Shown here: one piece after another, positions 11,024 to 23,139 of the stretch
Numbering within the stretch: position 1 is the stretch's first letter
Layout: every line of letters starts with the position of its first letter
From: Cristatella mucedo
Taxonomy: Eukaryota > Bryozoa > Phylactolaemata > Cristatellidae
DNA: 64,000 bases
Assembly (NCBI GenBank): GCA_009760855.2
Contig: WPIO01000045.1
Span: 1,413,501 to 1,477,500 of the forward strand
Reading direction: 5' to 3'
Notes under the pieces: generated by a model
Seen by the model: only the letters and a program-made list of their open reading frames with translations
Told to the model about the DNA's origin: nothing
Databases searched by the model: none
Translations under genes and position numbers: made by a program

Positions 11024-11101
11024 CAACATCAGCAGCAGCAGTAGCAGGCATCAACAGCTGCAGCAGCAGGCATCGACAGCCGCAGCAGCAGCAGAAGCAG
11101 G
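10956..11101 (+). repeat. (AGC)n/(CAG)n interrupted trinucleotide array
   Basis: About 145 bp of AGC units is interrupted by CGCCACCGC, AACATC, GGCATCAAC and similar. All frames stay open across it, giving poly-Ala, poly-Ser or poly-Gln, but no flanking exon is recognised, so coding use is not supported. Confidence 0.9.
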
Positions 11102-11551
11102 CACCAAGCACGATCTTTGGCTGGAGTTTTAGTTGCAGCTGCCATTACTCACTTCCTGCCTGGAGGGACTGGCCGAGGCCGAGCACTTTATATGTCTAGC
11201 AGGTGCCAGCACATGGCTCCAATTATTTTGCCGACAGTCGACGTGGGAAGAACCGCACCCACCGTGGGCATGCCCGTGCAGCCTATACTCCGGCTGCCGC
11301 CGATGGTTGCCGGTGGAAGCAGCAAAGCAGCTGCAGCTCGGAGCCCTCTTTTGCGACAAAGGCCTCAGCCGCAGGTGCAACTTGTTGGACCGGCCCTCCT
11401 CCTTCCTGGTGTAAGCAGGCGGCCCGGAGCCATTTATCCCATTAGTGCTCTTGCTGTTATGTGCAAGTCAGCCACAGGAATCCACTCAGCAAAAAAAGAC
11501 AGCCCACGTGCTGAGGCAGCACGGCACACGGGCATTACATTACAGCTAAAT

Positions 11552-11553
<2 letters not shown>
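11102..11553. other. Unassigned segment
   Basis: Both strands have frames of 80-170 codons, helped by the adjacent CAG and GT repeats and by moderate GC content. No domain is recognised, and competing frames overlap without one being favoured. Confidence 0.4.

Positions 11554-11625
<72 letters not shown>
11554..11625 (+). repeat. (GT)n microsatellite, about 36 units
   Basis: A perfect dinucleotide run of about 72 bp ends in GTGTGAGCTG. Alternating purine-pyrimidine DNA of this length can adopt Z-form. Confidence 0.98.
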
Positions 11626-11627
<2 letters not shown>

Positions 11628-12370
11628 CTGGTGTGCACGCGAGTGGTTCATACACATGCCTGCGGGCCGGTCGTATGCATACACATATACAGGAGCTAAC
11701 GGCCAAACCACTAGGCTGAAGAGACCGTGCAGAGACAGATTGAAAATGGCAGGAGCAAGCAACCAGGGGCCTGCCAAGAGGCTTCTGCTCCTAATGACCA
11801 ATGATGCACCCGTCAGTCATACTTGAAGTCGACCTGGTTGCGTCGTCTCGTCGGAATGCACCGGGAAGATCCCGAGCTGCCTCTGATACACGGGGCCGGG
11901 GGGGGGGAGGAAAGGAGAGAGGGAGGGAGGGCTACGAGCCAGCTGCTGTTCTCCGAGCCAGCAAAATGCACCAGCTGCACTGGCTGAGCCAGAGCGAGGG
12001 CTGCTCTTAGCAACACACAGGCTGACACAGCAGGCCGTCTTTAGAAGCCGAGATCGCCGAGTGCTCGAAGGTCCAACTGCGAACCGACTTCAGACTACTA
12101 GCACGTACAGGCAGGCATTGACGTTGATTAAAACGAAAATGATGCAGCACAAAGGTTTTCCGAGGTGAGGTCGGCAGCAAAGGGGGGGGGCTTGGTGGCT
12201 CCTTTCGGACGGCTGTTCAGTGAAGGGGCTTGCCCGATTGGCAAATCGTCACCCACTGTCGCTTTGTGCCCACCAATAATAAGCCACCCAAGGTCAAAGT
12301 GTCAGCCTCTCCTTGGTTTATCATGGACATACAGGTGTGTGTACATGCATGTACTTACGAACACGTTCGT

Positions 12371-12380
<10 letters not shown>
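11626..12380. other. Unassigned segment with G tracts
   Basis: It contains G runs at about 11893-11908 (GGGGCCGGGGGGGGGAGG) and 12182-12189. No gene or repeat family is recognised. Confidence 0.4.

Positions 12381-12424
<44 letters not shown>
12381..12424 (+). repeat. (CA)n microsatellite preceded by (GC)n
   Basis: GTGCGCGCGCGC runs directly into 21 CA units. Confidence 0.97.
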
Positions 12425-12429
<5 letters not shown>

Positions 12430-12557
12430 TATTTCTATGCAAGCAGCTGTTGCCCGATGCTGCTACACTAACTGCATGTGTCGATACAAACTAGCATTCT
12501 GGGTGCACTAGCAGGTTGTGCTGACAGGCAGCTTGTATGCTCTAAAGGCTCTCTGGT

Positions 12558-12748
12558 AATACTAATAATAACAATAATAATAATATAGTTCAAATTCATT
12601 CATCTTGTCCAGTGGCCTAAGAGAACTTAATCTCTATTCAGGCTCTTTCATATGCTCCATGGGGCTCGAGCCCACGACCTAGGTCATCAAATACATCAAC
12701 CGTGTCCTTGGTCGAGGCAAGCACCAGAGTCACTGGGCTAGACTTTCG
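12558..12748 (-). mobile_element. SINE-2 copy with AAT-rich tail
   Basis: On the minus strand a tRNA-like head with a B-box-like GGGCTCGAGCCCC is followed by a tail that copies the LINE-B hairpin (GAATAGAGATTAAGTTCTCT) and an ATT-rich end at 12558-12600. The A-box region near 12725-12748 is decayed. It is an internal Pol III promoter type retroposon. Confidence 0.8.
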
Positions 12749-12996
12749 CAGCGCTCTCTGAATTGAAAGCCGTCTCCAGACGCCCATGCTAGGGACCACG
12801 AGACCATTTTTATTCAAACAAAATCAACTACCATTGAGAAATTATGGCACCCCGATTGCCAGTCTGTGGCTATTGCCCTGCAAAGAGCCGGGCACATCTA
12901 TCGAGTTCACTCGCGGGTCAATATCACGCTCCAGGTCAATCTCTCCCTGGTCAGTGTCGTCTGCAGATTCTGATAGTACTGGCCAAGCAAGGTAGA

Positions 12997-13288
12997 GTAA
13001 TAATAACAATAATAATGCACTTGATAAAGCGCCCTCAGGGAACTCAATCTCTTTCTAGGCGCTTTACATTTGCTGCAAAGAGAAACGCGATTGAATGGTA
13101 AGTGGTATCATGCTAGATAAACAACATGATTAACATGGTTAGGGGTGACATGCACAGGGTCAGCATGCACATGTGGCTAGTGGCAGCATGCCCAGTGTCA
13201 GCACGCATAAGCACATGAAAGACGAATCACAGGGACCCACTAAATGCTGTCCTAAATAAGTGTGTTTTTAAGTTCATTTTGAGTGACA
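12997..13288 (-). mobile_element. LINE-B 3' fragment
   Basis: The tail (AAT units at 12997-13016) and the hairpin GAAAGAGATTGAG with AAAGCGCC/GGCGCTTT arms are clean. The UTR extends to a truncation point near 13288. The good hairpin suggests a relatively recent insertion. Confidence 0.88.
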
Positions 13289-13504
13289 CACATCAACCAG
13301 GCTACCCGGGTAACCGTGCATAAACATGGTCTCACATCAATCACTATGTTCTAGGAATTTTCTTTGTTCAGCTCTCATACTTCACCCCTTCTGCTTTGCT
13401 TTGATCCTTTTCATTTAGTCCTGGCATTTTCACCTTATTTATTTTTTCCTATCTTCTCTCTTCCTACTTCACTGTTTCCATCTTGGTGTGACTACTTTTG
13501 TCAT

Positions 13505-13790
13505 CAGCCTAGAACTCACTACCGACGCTAGTCACAACGTCCCCTGACATAACGACATTTAAAAAGAAGTTTGAAACGCACCTTTTATGCCAGCATTTGG
13601 CGGGTCTTTGTGATTCGTCCTTCGTGTGCATGTACCTGCTCACTTTCTCATACATGCTGCTTGGTGTGCCCGCTGCTTGCAGATGTTACCACCAAACATC
13701 TGGTAATGCTTTATATGCAGCATCTGTAAAGTGCCTAGAGAGAGATTCAGTTCTCTGAGGTGGCTATACAAATGTATTATTATTATTATT
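13505..13790 (+). mobile_element. LINE-B variant (B2) 3' fragment
   Basis: It begins at the end of the C-terminal domain (AGCCTAGAACTCACTACC), runs through a distinctive UTR ending GTTACCACCAAACATCTGG and TATATGCAGCATCTGTAAAG, and ends in (ATT)n. The same UTR variant recurs at 57243-57365, so B2 is a subfamily and not a one-off mutant. Confidence 0.82.
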
Positions 13791-13962
13791 GCTATCTTGC
13801 ACTCTCTATCTCTCTTTTTGTCTTGCTCCCCTTTCACTCCCCGACTCTTGCTCTTGCTTGCTGTCCCTCTCTGATCTCGGAGTTTCACTCTCTCCCCTCC
13901 TCCTCTCTCTCTCCTCCTCCTCTCTCTCTCTCTTTCTCTATCTCTATTTATCTCACCGACAC

Positions 13963-14017
<55 letters not shown>
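13791..14017 (+). repeat. CT-rich tract ending in (CT)n(TA)n
   Basis: CT-rich DNA directly follows the LINE-B2 tail and ends in a CT run (13967-13997) and a TA run (13997-14017). CT runs continue at about 14160-14211. Confidence 0.95.
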
Positions 14018-14156
14018 GACAATGCGCATGCTCGCTATTCCTTTACCTCTGGACATCTCTCTATAACTCTCTCTACATCTCTCTTTGCCTCTCCGAATAT
14101 TCCTCACTCTTCCTCACTCTCACCATTGCACACTCTCATCCCCATCCTCACCCGCC

Positions 14157-14194
<38 letters not shown>

Positions 14195-14844
14195 CTCTCT
14201 CTCTCTCTCTTTCACCCCTCTGACTTGTTCTTTTAGGAAAAACGCGCTTTCAATTTCTTCGCCATGCGCACCCTTCTAGTTGCTTGCAGATCTCTCATTA
14301 AGCTGAGTCGTGACTAGGTGAGTGTGTCACAAGCAACAATGTATATCCTTAAGCACAGACACTGACATCTTTTTACTTTGCCATCAAGTTGGTAATACAC
14401 TTGACCATTGTGGCTAGTACATTTACAGCGTTAGCTGCTCTGCTGCACTGGTTCACATCACATGACACTAGATAAAGAAATCTCTTTCGAATGTCAATGT
14501 GCTGGTTAGCCCAAGTCAAGGCAAAACTGATTTGACGATTTCAGGGCACTTTGTCCATCCCACGATGCTTTACCCTTAATACAACGGGCTGAACCCCGTT
14601 GATTGTTCGATTTTGATTACTGCTCCCGTCTCCGGCCTGGCTTTGGCTGCTACTTGCTTTCAACGGAGCTCTGTGCCAACTGATTGGTGGGGAATATTAT
14701 GCAAGCACTGCTGCTGCTGCTGCTGCACAAGGCCGGTGCAAATAATTCAATCTTGTAGGTGGATAGGATAACTGTAGAAATTTCAACCACCGTTGTCAAG
14801 GACTTACAAGGAAACTCGGCACCCGAGAGTGTTACACTCTTCTC
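14018..14844. other. Unassigned segment, CT-rich at its start
   Basis: After the CT blocks, about 600 bp shows no known repeat and no convincing frame. Confidence 0.45.
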
Positions 14845-15598
14845 AGTAATGCTGACTTAGGTACTGACTCTCTGCTAGCCCTGCCGGATCTCTCTTTAGC
14901 GTTTGATATAATCAATCATCAAGTCTTTCTTGAGCGCCCGTCGTCTCACCTGGGCAACACTGGCATTGCATCACAGTGATTCAGCTCCAATATCTATGAT
15001 AAAAATAATTCATTTGTATAGAGCTCTCGGAGAACTTAACCTCTTTCAAGGTCTAATTGTGATTTCACGGCGTTGATGCCAATGGTCACCCAGGGGAGCC
15101 TGCTTAGACAAGGAAACCTCTTCCAAGCTGGTCCATGCCTTTGTGACATTCTGTCTACACTTATCATGTAACTCACCACTTGCAGGACTTCTGCTAGTGC
15201 GAAATGACCGCGACAACTGGTGCAAGGCTCTGCAGCTAAGCTTGTCTGTATTAAAAAACATCGCTGACTAATTGCAGCACGAATATGCTGGAAAGGAAGC
15301 TGTCTCTTTAGCGGTTGATACCATCAGGCTACTCTGTACTGCCCTCCCTTCAATACTTCCTTATATGGCTTGTAATCGTACCACCCACACTCTGACTCAA
15401 GTAGTTTATCTGTGGGACGAACCAACTGCAAATCATTTGAAGACTGTGCCTTTAGTTCGTATCGTCTCTAAGCTTAGAAACTCACTTTCGTTGAGCGTCT
15501 CGATCGTGCTTTCTTTGCAGCAATTGTAAAATGCCTAGAAAGAGATCAAGTTCTCTGAGGATGCTATGCAAATGTAGTATTATTTTCATTGTTATTAT
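14845..15598 (+). mobile_element. Old LINE-B copy with RT block A remnant
   Basis: The frame near 14860-14930 reads LPDLSLAFDIINHQVF, a decayed RT block A (family form LLDVSAAFD..HQVL). The next recognisable part, FHGVDANGH at about 15063, corresponds to SIDVNGQ in the 42.8 kb copy. C-terminal remnants and the UTR follow, ending with TGCCTAGAAAGAGATCAAG and a short ATT tail. Numerous stops and indels show age. A minus-strand LINE tail interrupts it at about 15000-15055. Confidence 0.75.
15000..15055 (-). mobile_element. Very short LINE-B/SINE-2 tail nested in LINE-B
   Basis: AATTCATTTGTATAGAGCTC and GAGAACTTAACCTCTTTC are the reverse complement of the 3' hairpin region. LINE-B RT sequence is found on both sides, so this about 55-bp piece is a nested end-only insertion. 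Confidence 0.65.
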
Positions 15599-15820
15599 CC
15601 CCTAATTTGATTAATTTAAAAAGAAACTAAAAATCCACCTGCTCCTCAAAGCATTTGCTCGGTCTGCGTGAGTTGTTCTTTTTGTGCTTATGCATGCTGA
15701 TGCTCTGCAAGCTTTCACTAACCAATGGGCATGCTTCCTTTCCAGCACAAGTGAACTGCCTTGAAAGAGATGTATTTCTCTTAGGGTGCTATACAAGCAC
15801 CTTATTATTATTACTATTAC
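15599..15820 (+). mobile_element. LINE-B 3' fragment, diverged
   Basis: It contains TTAAAAAGAAACTAAAAATCC (end of the coding region), CAAGTGAACTGCCTTGAAAG and an ATT tail. The hairpin arms are mutated (ACTGCC, GGGTGCT). Confidence 0.75.
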
Positions 15821-16781
15821 AATTCATTGTTACTATAAATTTTAGCTTCCAGACATTTTACTGGGAGGGTCTGTCTGGTTTTTGCGTTCGATCCGCCAGC
15901 TTTCACTAGCTTCTGTACACGAATAATTATGACCGTAGCGGTCATGCCGTTTTCGTTCGATCCGCCATTTTTCAAAAACGTGATAATACGTTTTTGAAAG
16001 ATGATCCTCCATAGCAGCTGCTCAAAATTGAGAACAAACATCTGTACTTCAAAGACTTGTATCGACCTTTGATCAAGGCATTTCTTCATCGTTTGTCAAT
16101 GTTAAAAAATGTTCACTGTTGGGTATGTACAGCCATGGATCAGACATGCTTCAAGGCGATGATATATAATGAAGAACCACGGTAGGAGCCAAGCTTTTTT
16201 AGTCAGCTTACTCATAAGAAAGGGTGCAAATAAAACTAACCCCCAAGTTTGGTCTTCTCGAATTCATCACTGAAAAATAAAGTTCTGGCATATTTCAAAA
16301 TCCCCCAACCTTACTTTTAATGCTGAAAAAACTGGCACAGTTATAGATCAAAGCCCACATTAGTTGTTCTTTGTCATGAGCCTCAAATAAAACTATGAGA
16401 TAAAAGAAGTGCTCAAGGTGCAGCTGGATTACCCGAATCAAGCTACGATAATTATAAGCCATGCCACTGCCGTTTTGTGGCATTTACATGGCCTCAAAGT
16501 TTGTAGTAAGAATGTGATCGAATTTTGCTGTCCTATTTCATTGGTTATTTTCTGTTTGTCACGAGAAAAACTATTAAAATGTTCTTGGGCCATAGTGTAT
16601 CATGCAGCACTGAAAGTAGTAGAGCGCTGCCTAGAGCCACGTCATGTCGCGAAAGCACCACTGTGAAATGCACTGATAGGCATGCCACTAAATCCAACTG
16701 AGAGTCACAATCTTTGAGGAAAGCCTGCTCGTCTGGAAGACTGCCTCTGCGACTGAGCCTCTATGGATCCTTGGCAAGAGT
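15821..16781. other. Unassigned AT-rich segment with short inverted repeats
   Basis: No repeat family is recognised. GTTCGATCCGCCA occurs twice about 65 bp apart (near 15888 and 15955). Two short inverted repeats lie at 15929-15945 and 15971-15998. Frames are short and unsupported. Confidence 0.45.
15971..15998. repeat. Perfect 10-bp inverted repeat, 8-nt spacer
   Basis: TTCAAAAACG is matched by CGTTTTTGAA after TGATAATA. A second one, ATGACCG-TAG-CGGTCAT, lies just upstream at 15929-15945. They could be hairpins or dimeric protein sites; no function is evident. Confidence 0.8.
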
Positions 16782-17162
16782 TAATAATAATAATAATAAT
16801 TCACTTGATAAAGCACCCTCAGAGAACTTAATCTCTCTCTAGGCGCTTTACATTTGCTGTAAAGTGAAATGCAATTGAATGGTAAGTAAAGTCATGCTTG
16901 AAAAACAAACGAAATGAATAATATGGTTAGGGGTGACATGCATAGGGTCAGCATGCAAATGTGGTTAGTGGCAGCATGCACAGTGTCAGCACCCATAAGC
17001 ACATCAAGGACGAATCACAGGGACCCACTAAATGCTGTCCTAAATAGGTGTGTTTTTAGGTTCCTTTCAAATGTGGTCAGGTCAGGGGATGTTCTGACGC
17101 AGGTCGGGAGGGAGTTCCAGGCTTTGGGAGCATATGAACTAAATGCACGGTCTCCAAAGGGA
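16782..17162 (-). mobile_element. LINE-B 3' fragment
   Basis: An AAT tail at 16782-16800 is followed in reverse by the hairpin, the UTR and the end of the coding region (CTCCCAAAGCCTGGAACTCC on the minus strand). It truncates at the GAGACCGTGCATTTAG position, a point at which several copies diverge. Confidence 0.88.
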
Positions 17163-17866
17163 GTTATGGGTCCTGTGCCAGCAGCGGCTGGTGCTGGCTT
17201 GTCAAAACGCTTGCCATCGCCTGCTTCGCTTCTAGTTGCTGCTAGTCGTCCTTTCCTGTTGGTTCAGCTTCTGCGTCGTTCGCATTAGGAATTTAGCTGC
17301 TGGTTGCTAACATTACCGGGCGCGATGTGCCGGTTTTGTGCTTACTTTGTGGCTGGACTGTCACCACGTATGGCCTTACGTGGTACAGCATAAATTAGTG
17401 CATTTCATTCTGGTCTTTCCACGGTGAGGCTGCTCAGCGGTAGCTAGATGACTGTGAGCTTTAGGAACAGGCACTACAGGATCTCGGGTTTTAGATTACA
17501 TTTATGCCAGAGCCAAATGCACGCAAGCCGTCTTTTCGAACAGCTGCCCTTGAAAAGAATCTGTTTGCCCTGCACTACACTGTCAACCAAATTCCGGCAT
17601 TCTGGGCACCTGCACTTACGGCCTGGCTGGCACTGATAGATGCCTGCACTGGTTGTAATAGTACAGCCGGAATGAGAATACATAGTTCATAAGGCGGTGA
17701 TCCGAACTAGCTCAAATCTTTCAGTGTATGAGCCACTTAATCACGCTCGATTTTCGGATTCTAAACAGCCTCGAATCAAGTTACGCTCTTTCTAATATCA
17801 CTTCGTAAAAAAACATGCACAGTCACAACTGCACAATGTGCACGTGTGCACAATAGTACGCAAGCG

Positions 17867-17871
<5 letters not shown>
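17163..17871. other. Unassigned segment
   Basis: No repeat family or domain is recognised in the short frames. Confidence 0.45.

Positions 17872-17941
<70 letters not shown>
17872..17941 (+). repeat. (CA)n microsatellite, about 35 units
   Basis: A perfect CA run of about 70 bp. Confidence 0.98.
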
Positions 17942-17944
<3 letters not shown>

Positions 17945-17992
17945 TTCAGGCACATGCATACATATCCTCTCCCACTACTGCCTAATAAGGAC

Positions 17993-18540
17993 AACAATAA
18001 TAATAATACTAGTTTCAAGGCATTTGAGCTTTTATTAGTCTGGAAAGAAAGCATGTCAACAAAATGATTATTGAATAACATGCACAAATACAGCACGATT
18101 AAGCATACACTGGACGATTTTCAGGGACGAAGCACAAGCTGTGAAGAAATAGTGCGTTTCGAGCTTCACTTGAAATGTGCCATCAAGTCTCGGGATGCGG
18201 CGATAGCCGTCGGCAGAGAGTTCTTGGCTTTGGGAGGGCAGAAACTGGAGGCGCTAAGGATCTGATGATCCGTGGATCTCTAAGGACTTGATGTTCCATT
18301 TAGAGCTAAATCTATCAGACGAGCATCTGACACACGGGGAAGCCTGTAGAGTAAGTATGTCAGCAAGGTTTGTCAGAGCTAGAGAATGGAGCGGCATTAA
18401 TTGAAGTAGCAGGACCTCGAAGTCGATGCAATGCTGGATAGAATGCCAGTAGAGAAGCGGCAGTGTATTGCTGCTGCAGTTGCATTGCTCGCAACAGACA
18501 AGCTGAGCAGGTGAATTGTGTACCACTCATAAGCATCGCA
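17993..18540 (-). mobile_element. Diverged LINE-B fragment
   Basis: Minus-strand remnants of the C-terminal domain (a 90-residue frame at 18254-18526 with NSPAQLVCCEQC, IDFEVLLLQL, LHSLALTNLADIL) join a UTR and an AAT tail at about 17993-18007. The hairpin is almost lost. It is older or belongs to a separate subfamily. Confidence 0.7.
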
Positions 18541-18902
18541 TTGCACTAGCACAAAGACCTGCAAGGTGAGAGTATCAGAAGTCTGTCACTTGGTCACATA
18601 GAGCCTCATGTGTCGGGACAGAGACGAAAGCGCAGCGACTCTTCGAAGATGCATAGAAGCCTCCTGCTTTGCCGACAGCTCAATCTTTGTCATTATTAAC
18701 TTTTTAGTTAGTCCATCTTTTGCCGAGGACGTGTATTCACTTTTCACGAGCTCTTCCTATCAACATCTTTCCTTTCAATAGACGAGCCTAAGAGATAGGT
18801 CTCACGTATGGCTGTTGGTTATGCAAATGCTGCTGCTGCCTCCAGTGCGACTCCAGGCTGACGATCTTTTTCAGACCGCTTGCTTTTATACTGCATTACG
18901 TC
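18541..18902. other. Unassigned segment
   Basis: Nothing recognised. Confidence 0.4.
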
Positions 18903-19828
18903 ATGACGATAAAACCGAACCGCTTCTCATAGGACACCCTAAGCGTGTGGCTGGATTAAAAGGCTTTGCTGTTCTAATAGGTGATGCTATTGTGCGACCT
19001 TCACCGCGTGCTCGTAATCTAGGTGTCGTGTTCGACAGCTGCCTCAATTTCAAAAGCTTCATTCAAAAGACTGCCTCTACAGCTAGCCATCACATCCGAT
19101 CCCTATCCAAGATTAGAAGCTGTCTCCCACAGTGGCCTGTAAAAAATTTAACTAGCTCTTTAGTTCTGTCTCGGCTTGATTATTGTAATTCCCTTTTGGC
19201 TGGGCTACGAAAGAAAGCTATTATGCCACTACAGCGGACTATGAATATGGCTGCAAGGCTGGTCTTCAAGTCCCAGCGGTTTGAGCACGTGTCACCTCTG
19301 CTGAAAGAGCTAGGATGGTTGCCGGTTGAGCAAAGGATACAGAGCAAAGTTCTTACACTGACCCACAAGGCCCGCCACGGCTTGGCTCCTTCGTACCTAG
19401 CTGAACTGCTGCATCAGTTTCAGCCTGTTCGCGCCCTCAGGTCCTGTGTGGACAATATATTAGCTGTCCCATTCCTCCGCTTAAAGACAGTTGGCGACAG
19501 AAGCTGTAGCTGTGCAGGTCCTAGACTGTGGAACTCGCTTCCACAATTCTTACGCAACGACATCTACTCTCCAACTGCCGACTATGGCAGATCTTTTTCA
19601 GCGGTCCTGAACTGCTACTTCTATGCTACTCACTACCTCAACTGCTCTCCTGACTCTGCTATGCTTCCCACTTTCTCTTTGTTGCGTGAGACGAAGTCTG
19701 TTGGGTACCGAATGCGTACCGAAAGCCGCTTAGGCTGTGAGTGCGCTATACAAAACTCTCCTGCGTAACACCCACATGGTCTTTATGACTTTGTGGAGTT
19801 ACTAAAGGAGATACATGACATGACATGA
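18903..19828 (+). mobile_element. LINE-A 3' portion with long open C-terminal domain
   Basis: An uninterrupted frame reaches from the motif DDKTEPLLIGHPKRVAG, just after the RT active site, to the natural end CAIQNSPA at 19768. In order it shows NLGVVFDSCLNF, SLSKIRSCLP, SLVLSRLDYCNSLLAGL, the conserved MAARLVFKSQRFEHVSPLL block and GPRLWNSLPQFLRND. The UTR and a tail of ACATG units (19812-19828) follow. The 317-codon frame starts upstream in unrelated sequence, so that start is not biological. This is the cleanest C-terminal domain in the window, but the RT palm is absent. Confidence 0.92.
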
Positions 19829-19935
19829 TCCTAGTGTATTCATTATCTCTGATACGGTCAATACCAACGGGCCCGGTTACAATGCTAAAGGGCCGTGCAC
19901 ATTACATAGCCTGCTAAAAATAGACTGTATGTGCA

Positions 19936-20974
<1,039 letters not shown>

Positions 20975-22250
20975 CTAAGATATTTGTATAGTGCTCTCAG
21001 AGAACTGAATATATGTCTAGGTAATGATAATAACAACAAAATAATGCACTTTATAAAGTGTCCTCAGAGAACTCAATCTCTTTCTAGGAGCGTTTCATTT
21101 GCTGCAAAGGGAAGCGCGATTGAATAGTGAGTAATATCATTCTTATAATAATAATAATAATAATAATACACTTGATAAAGCGCCCTCAGAGAACTCAATC
21201 TCTCTCTAAGCGCTTTACATTTGCTGCAAAGGGAAATGCAATTGAATGGTGAGTAAAATCATGCTTGACAAACAAACAAAATGAATAACATGGTTAGGGG
21301 TGACATGCACAGGGTCAGCATGCAAGTGCGGTTAGTGGCAGCATGCACAGTGTCAGCATGCATAAGCACATGAAGAACGAATCACAGGGACCCACTAAAT
21401 GCTGTCCTAAATAGGTGTGTTTTTAAGTTCTTTTTAAATGTGGTCAGGTACTTTACATATGCTACAAAGAAAACATGTCAAAATGGTTAGTGACAACATG
21501 CACCGCATCCGAAACACATACGCACATATAGGACACTTCACACGGACCAAGCAAATACAGAGGAAAAAAGTGCATTTTCAAGTTCTCTTTAAATGTCGTC
21601 AAGTCTAGAGGTCTTGTATTGTCATTCGGCAGTGAGTTCCAAGCTTTGAGAGCATGCGAACTAAAGGCACGATCTCCAAAGAATTTTAGGCTTGTTCGAG
21701 GCACAGCTAAATGACTTGAGTCAGGCAAGGCCCGTGGTACGATGCCTGACCTGACTGGGAAGTAGTTCGGATAGAAGCTAGGCTAGAGAAGAGAATGAAG
21801 GCAGCTACAATTGAGTGCCAAGTGAGCGTCAAGTTGATTTGATCCTTGGTGCAGGTTTAGAAAGTAATATGATGTGGCAACTGGAATGCTCACGGTAGTC
21901 AAGCCTGAATACCGAGTTTGTCGCAAGATTTAAGCAACATCTTGCACAAGCACGAAGACCTGCAGGTCATGAGTTACAGAAGTCGAGACGGGATGTCACA
22001 AATTCAGGACCAGCTTGGATGTGGTATCCATGTCGAAGCAGGTCCACATTTTTGCAATTTGGCATAGCTAAAAGTTGGTAGACATTCCTGTAGAACTGAC
22101 GCGGTCGTCTAGTGAAAGGTCAATTTGGAACACGACACCCAGATTGAGAGTAGATGCTACAGGAGATACGCCGGGCCAAGCACGTTTTGAGGAATAGGGC
22201 TTCCAATTTCTGAGTAGCGCTAAGTTTGGCCATAGCTAGTACTTTGCTTT
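20975..22250 (-). mobile_element. Long old LINE-B copy, split by further LINE-B inserts
   Basis: Minus strand: the 3' hairpin remnant lies at 20975-21023, and the copy resumes at 21451 and runs 5'-ward to about 22250. It covers the UTR, the C-terminal domain (an 88-residue frame at 21462-21728 with PRTSLKFFGDRAFSSHALKAWNSL) and sequence equivalent to LKIGSASISPVES of the 9.3 kb copy. It is one of the longer LINE-B copies but heavily decayed. AGGTA flanks the insert block (21019-21023 and 21446-21450). Confidence 0.82.
21024..21445 (-). mobile_element. Two LINE-B 3' fragments inserted in LINE-B
   Basis: 21024-21143 and 21144-21445 each begin with an AAT tail followed by the hairpin and UTR in reverse. 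The second sits against the first at ATCATTCTT, so it probably inserted into the first. Together they make three LINE-B insertions at one place. The innermost has the cleanest hairpin (GCGCCCTC and AGCGCTTTAC), consistent with being youngest. Confidence 0.85.
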
Positions 22251-23139
22251 TTACATTCAGTTGATTTGAGAAATGTGTCTACGAATGCTTGTATTTGAGA
22301 AATGTATCTAGGCAAAGGCACCTACAACCCAGAGCTCTCTCTCTAGCAGCCGACACTGTAGCATCCCCCCCCCGATCGACGGCCATTGAATAGAAGCTAA
22401 ACACGGCATCCGCTTCTCGCTGCATGCGCTACGTCCAAGTGAATCCTCCTTGATAGGTTTATTCAAGCGGAAATGCGTTATGTCATTATCGCTAATCAGC
22501 TGCCGAAGGAGCTTTCCTGCTTTCGAGAATTGTCTAAAATAAACAATTTAGGTAAATTTAAGGTGCAATTACACATTTTCTGTTATCGTTATAACTTTCC
22601 CGATAGAATTACTGACGCGCAAAAGCCCAAATTGATATCTGGCGGAATTCGAGAGCAAAGGTAGCAAGCTGGATGCTTTGAAAATGGCGTTGATATGGCT
22701 AATAGCCTTACAGCTAGTGGCAGCCCATTGGCTCTCGTGTAACCCAAGTCGACACGGTTCGAAGTAGAAGTAGATAATCATAGGAGTCAGCAGCGTGCGC
22801 AAGATGCGTAGTGCTGGTCTGCCAGTGGGCATCTCTGTGTTGGAGCTAGCGATTTAATGTCGCTCGGGGGTCCGTCACTTTCGTACTGATATTGAACGGC
22901 GAGAGCCGCAGCAGCAGATGCGTACTCGCCATGCTAGACAAGGACAAGGATGCTAGGCTCGCCACGACTCGCCATGACGAGGCTTCGCTTTGGCCTGCTG
23001 CAGCATTCGCTTGCTCGGCCTGCTCCGATAGAGAGGCAGTAGCTCAGAAAGTGTAAACAAGTTTCCAAGGAAACGTTCGCAGTGGCTTTTCGGCGTGCTC
23101 TTCGGCTGAACGCACGTGCACAATTGGTCGGGCTTGAAA
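22251..23139. other. Unassigned segment
   Basis: No known repeat is recognised. GC content rises over about 22860-23110. A 63-codon plus-strand frame at 22473-22664 has no recognisable domain. Confidence 0.4.

Noticed and set aside
10857-11132. Possible poly-Gln/poly-Ala coding exon
   Set aside because: Every frame across the CAG array is open and no flanking exon or domain is recognised.
11893-11908. G-quadruplex regulatory element
   Set aside because: A single G run with neighbours but no clear four-tract arrangement linked to a gene.
18815-18902. Upstream part of the 317-codon frame as a genuine start
   Set aside because: Homology to LINE-A begins at about 18903; the upstream codons are unrelated sequence that happens to be open.
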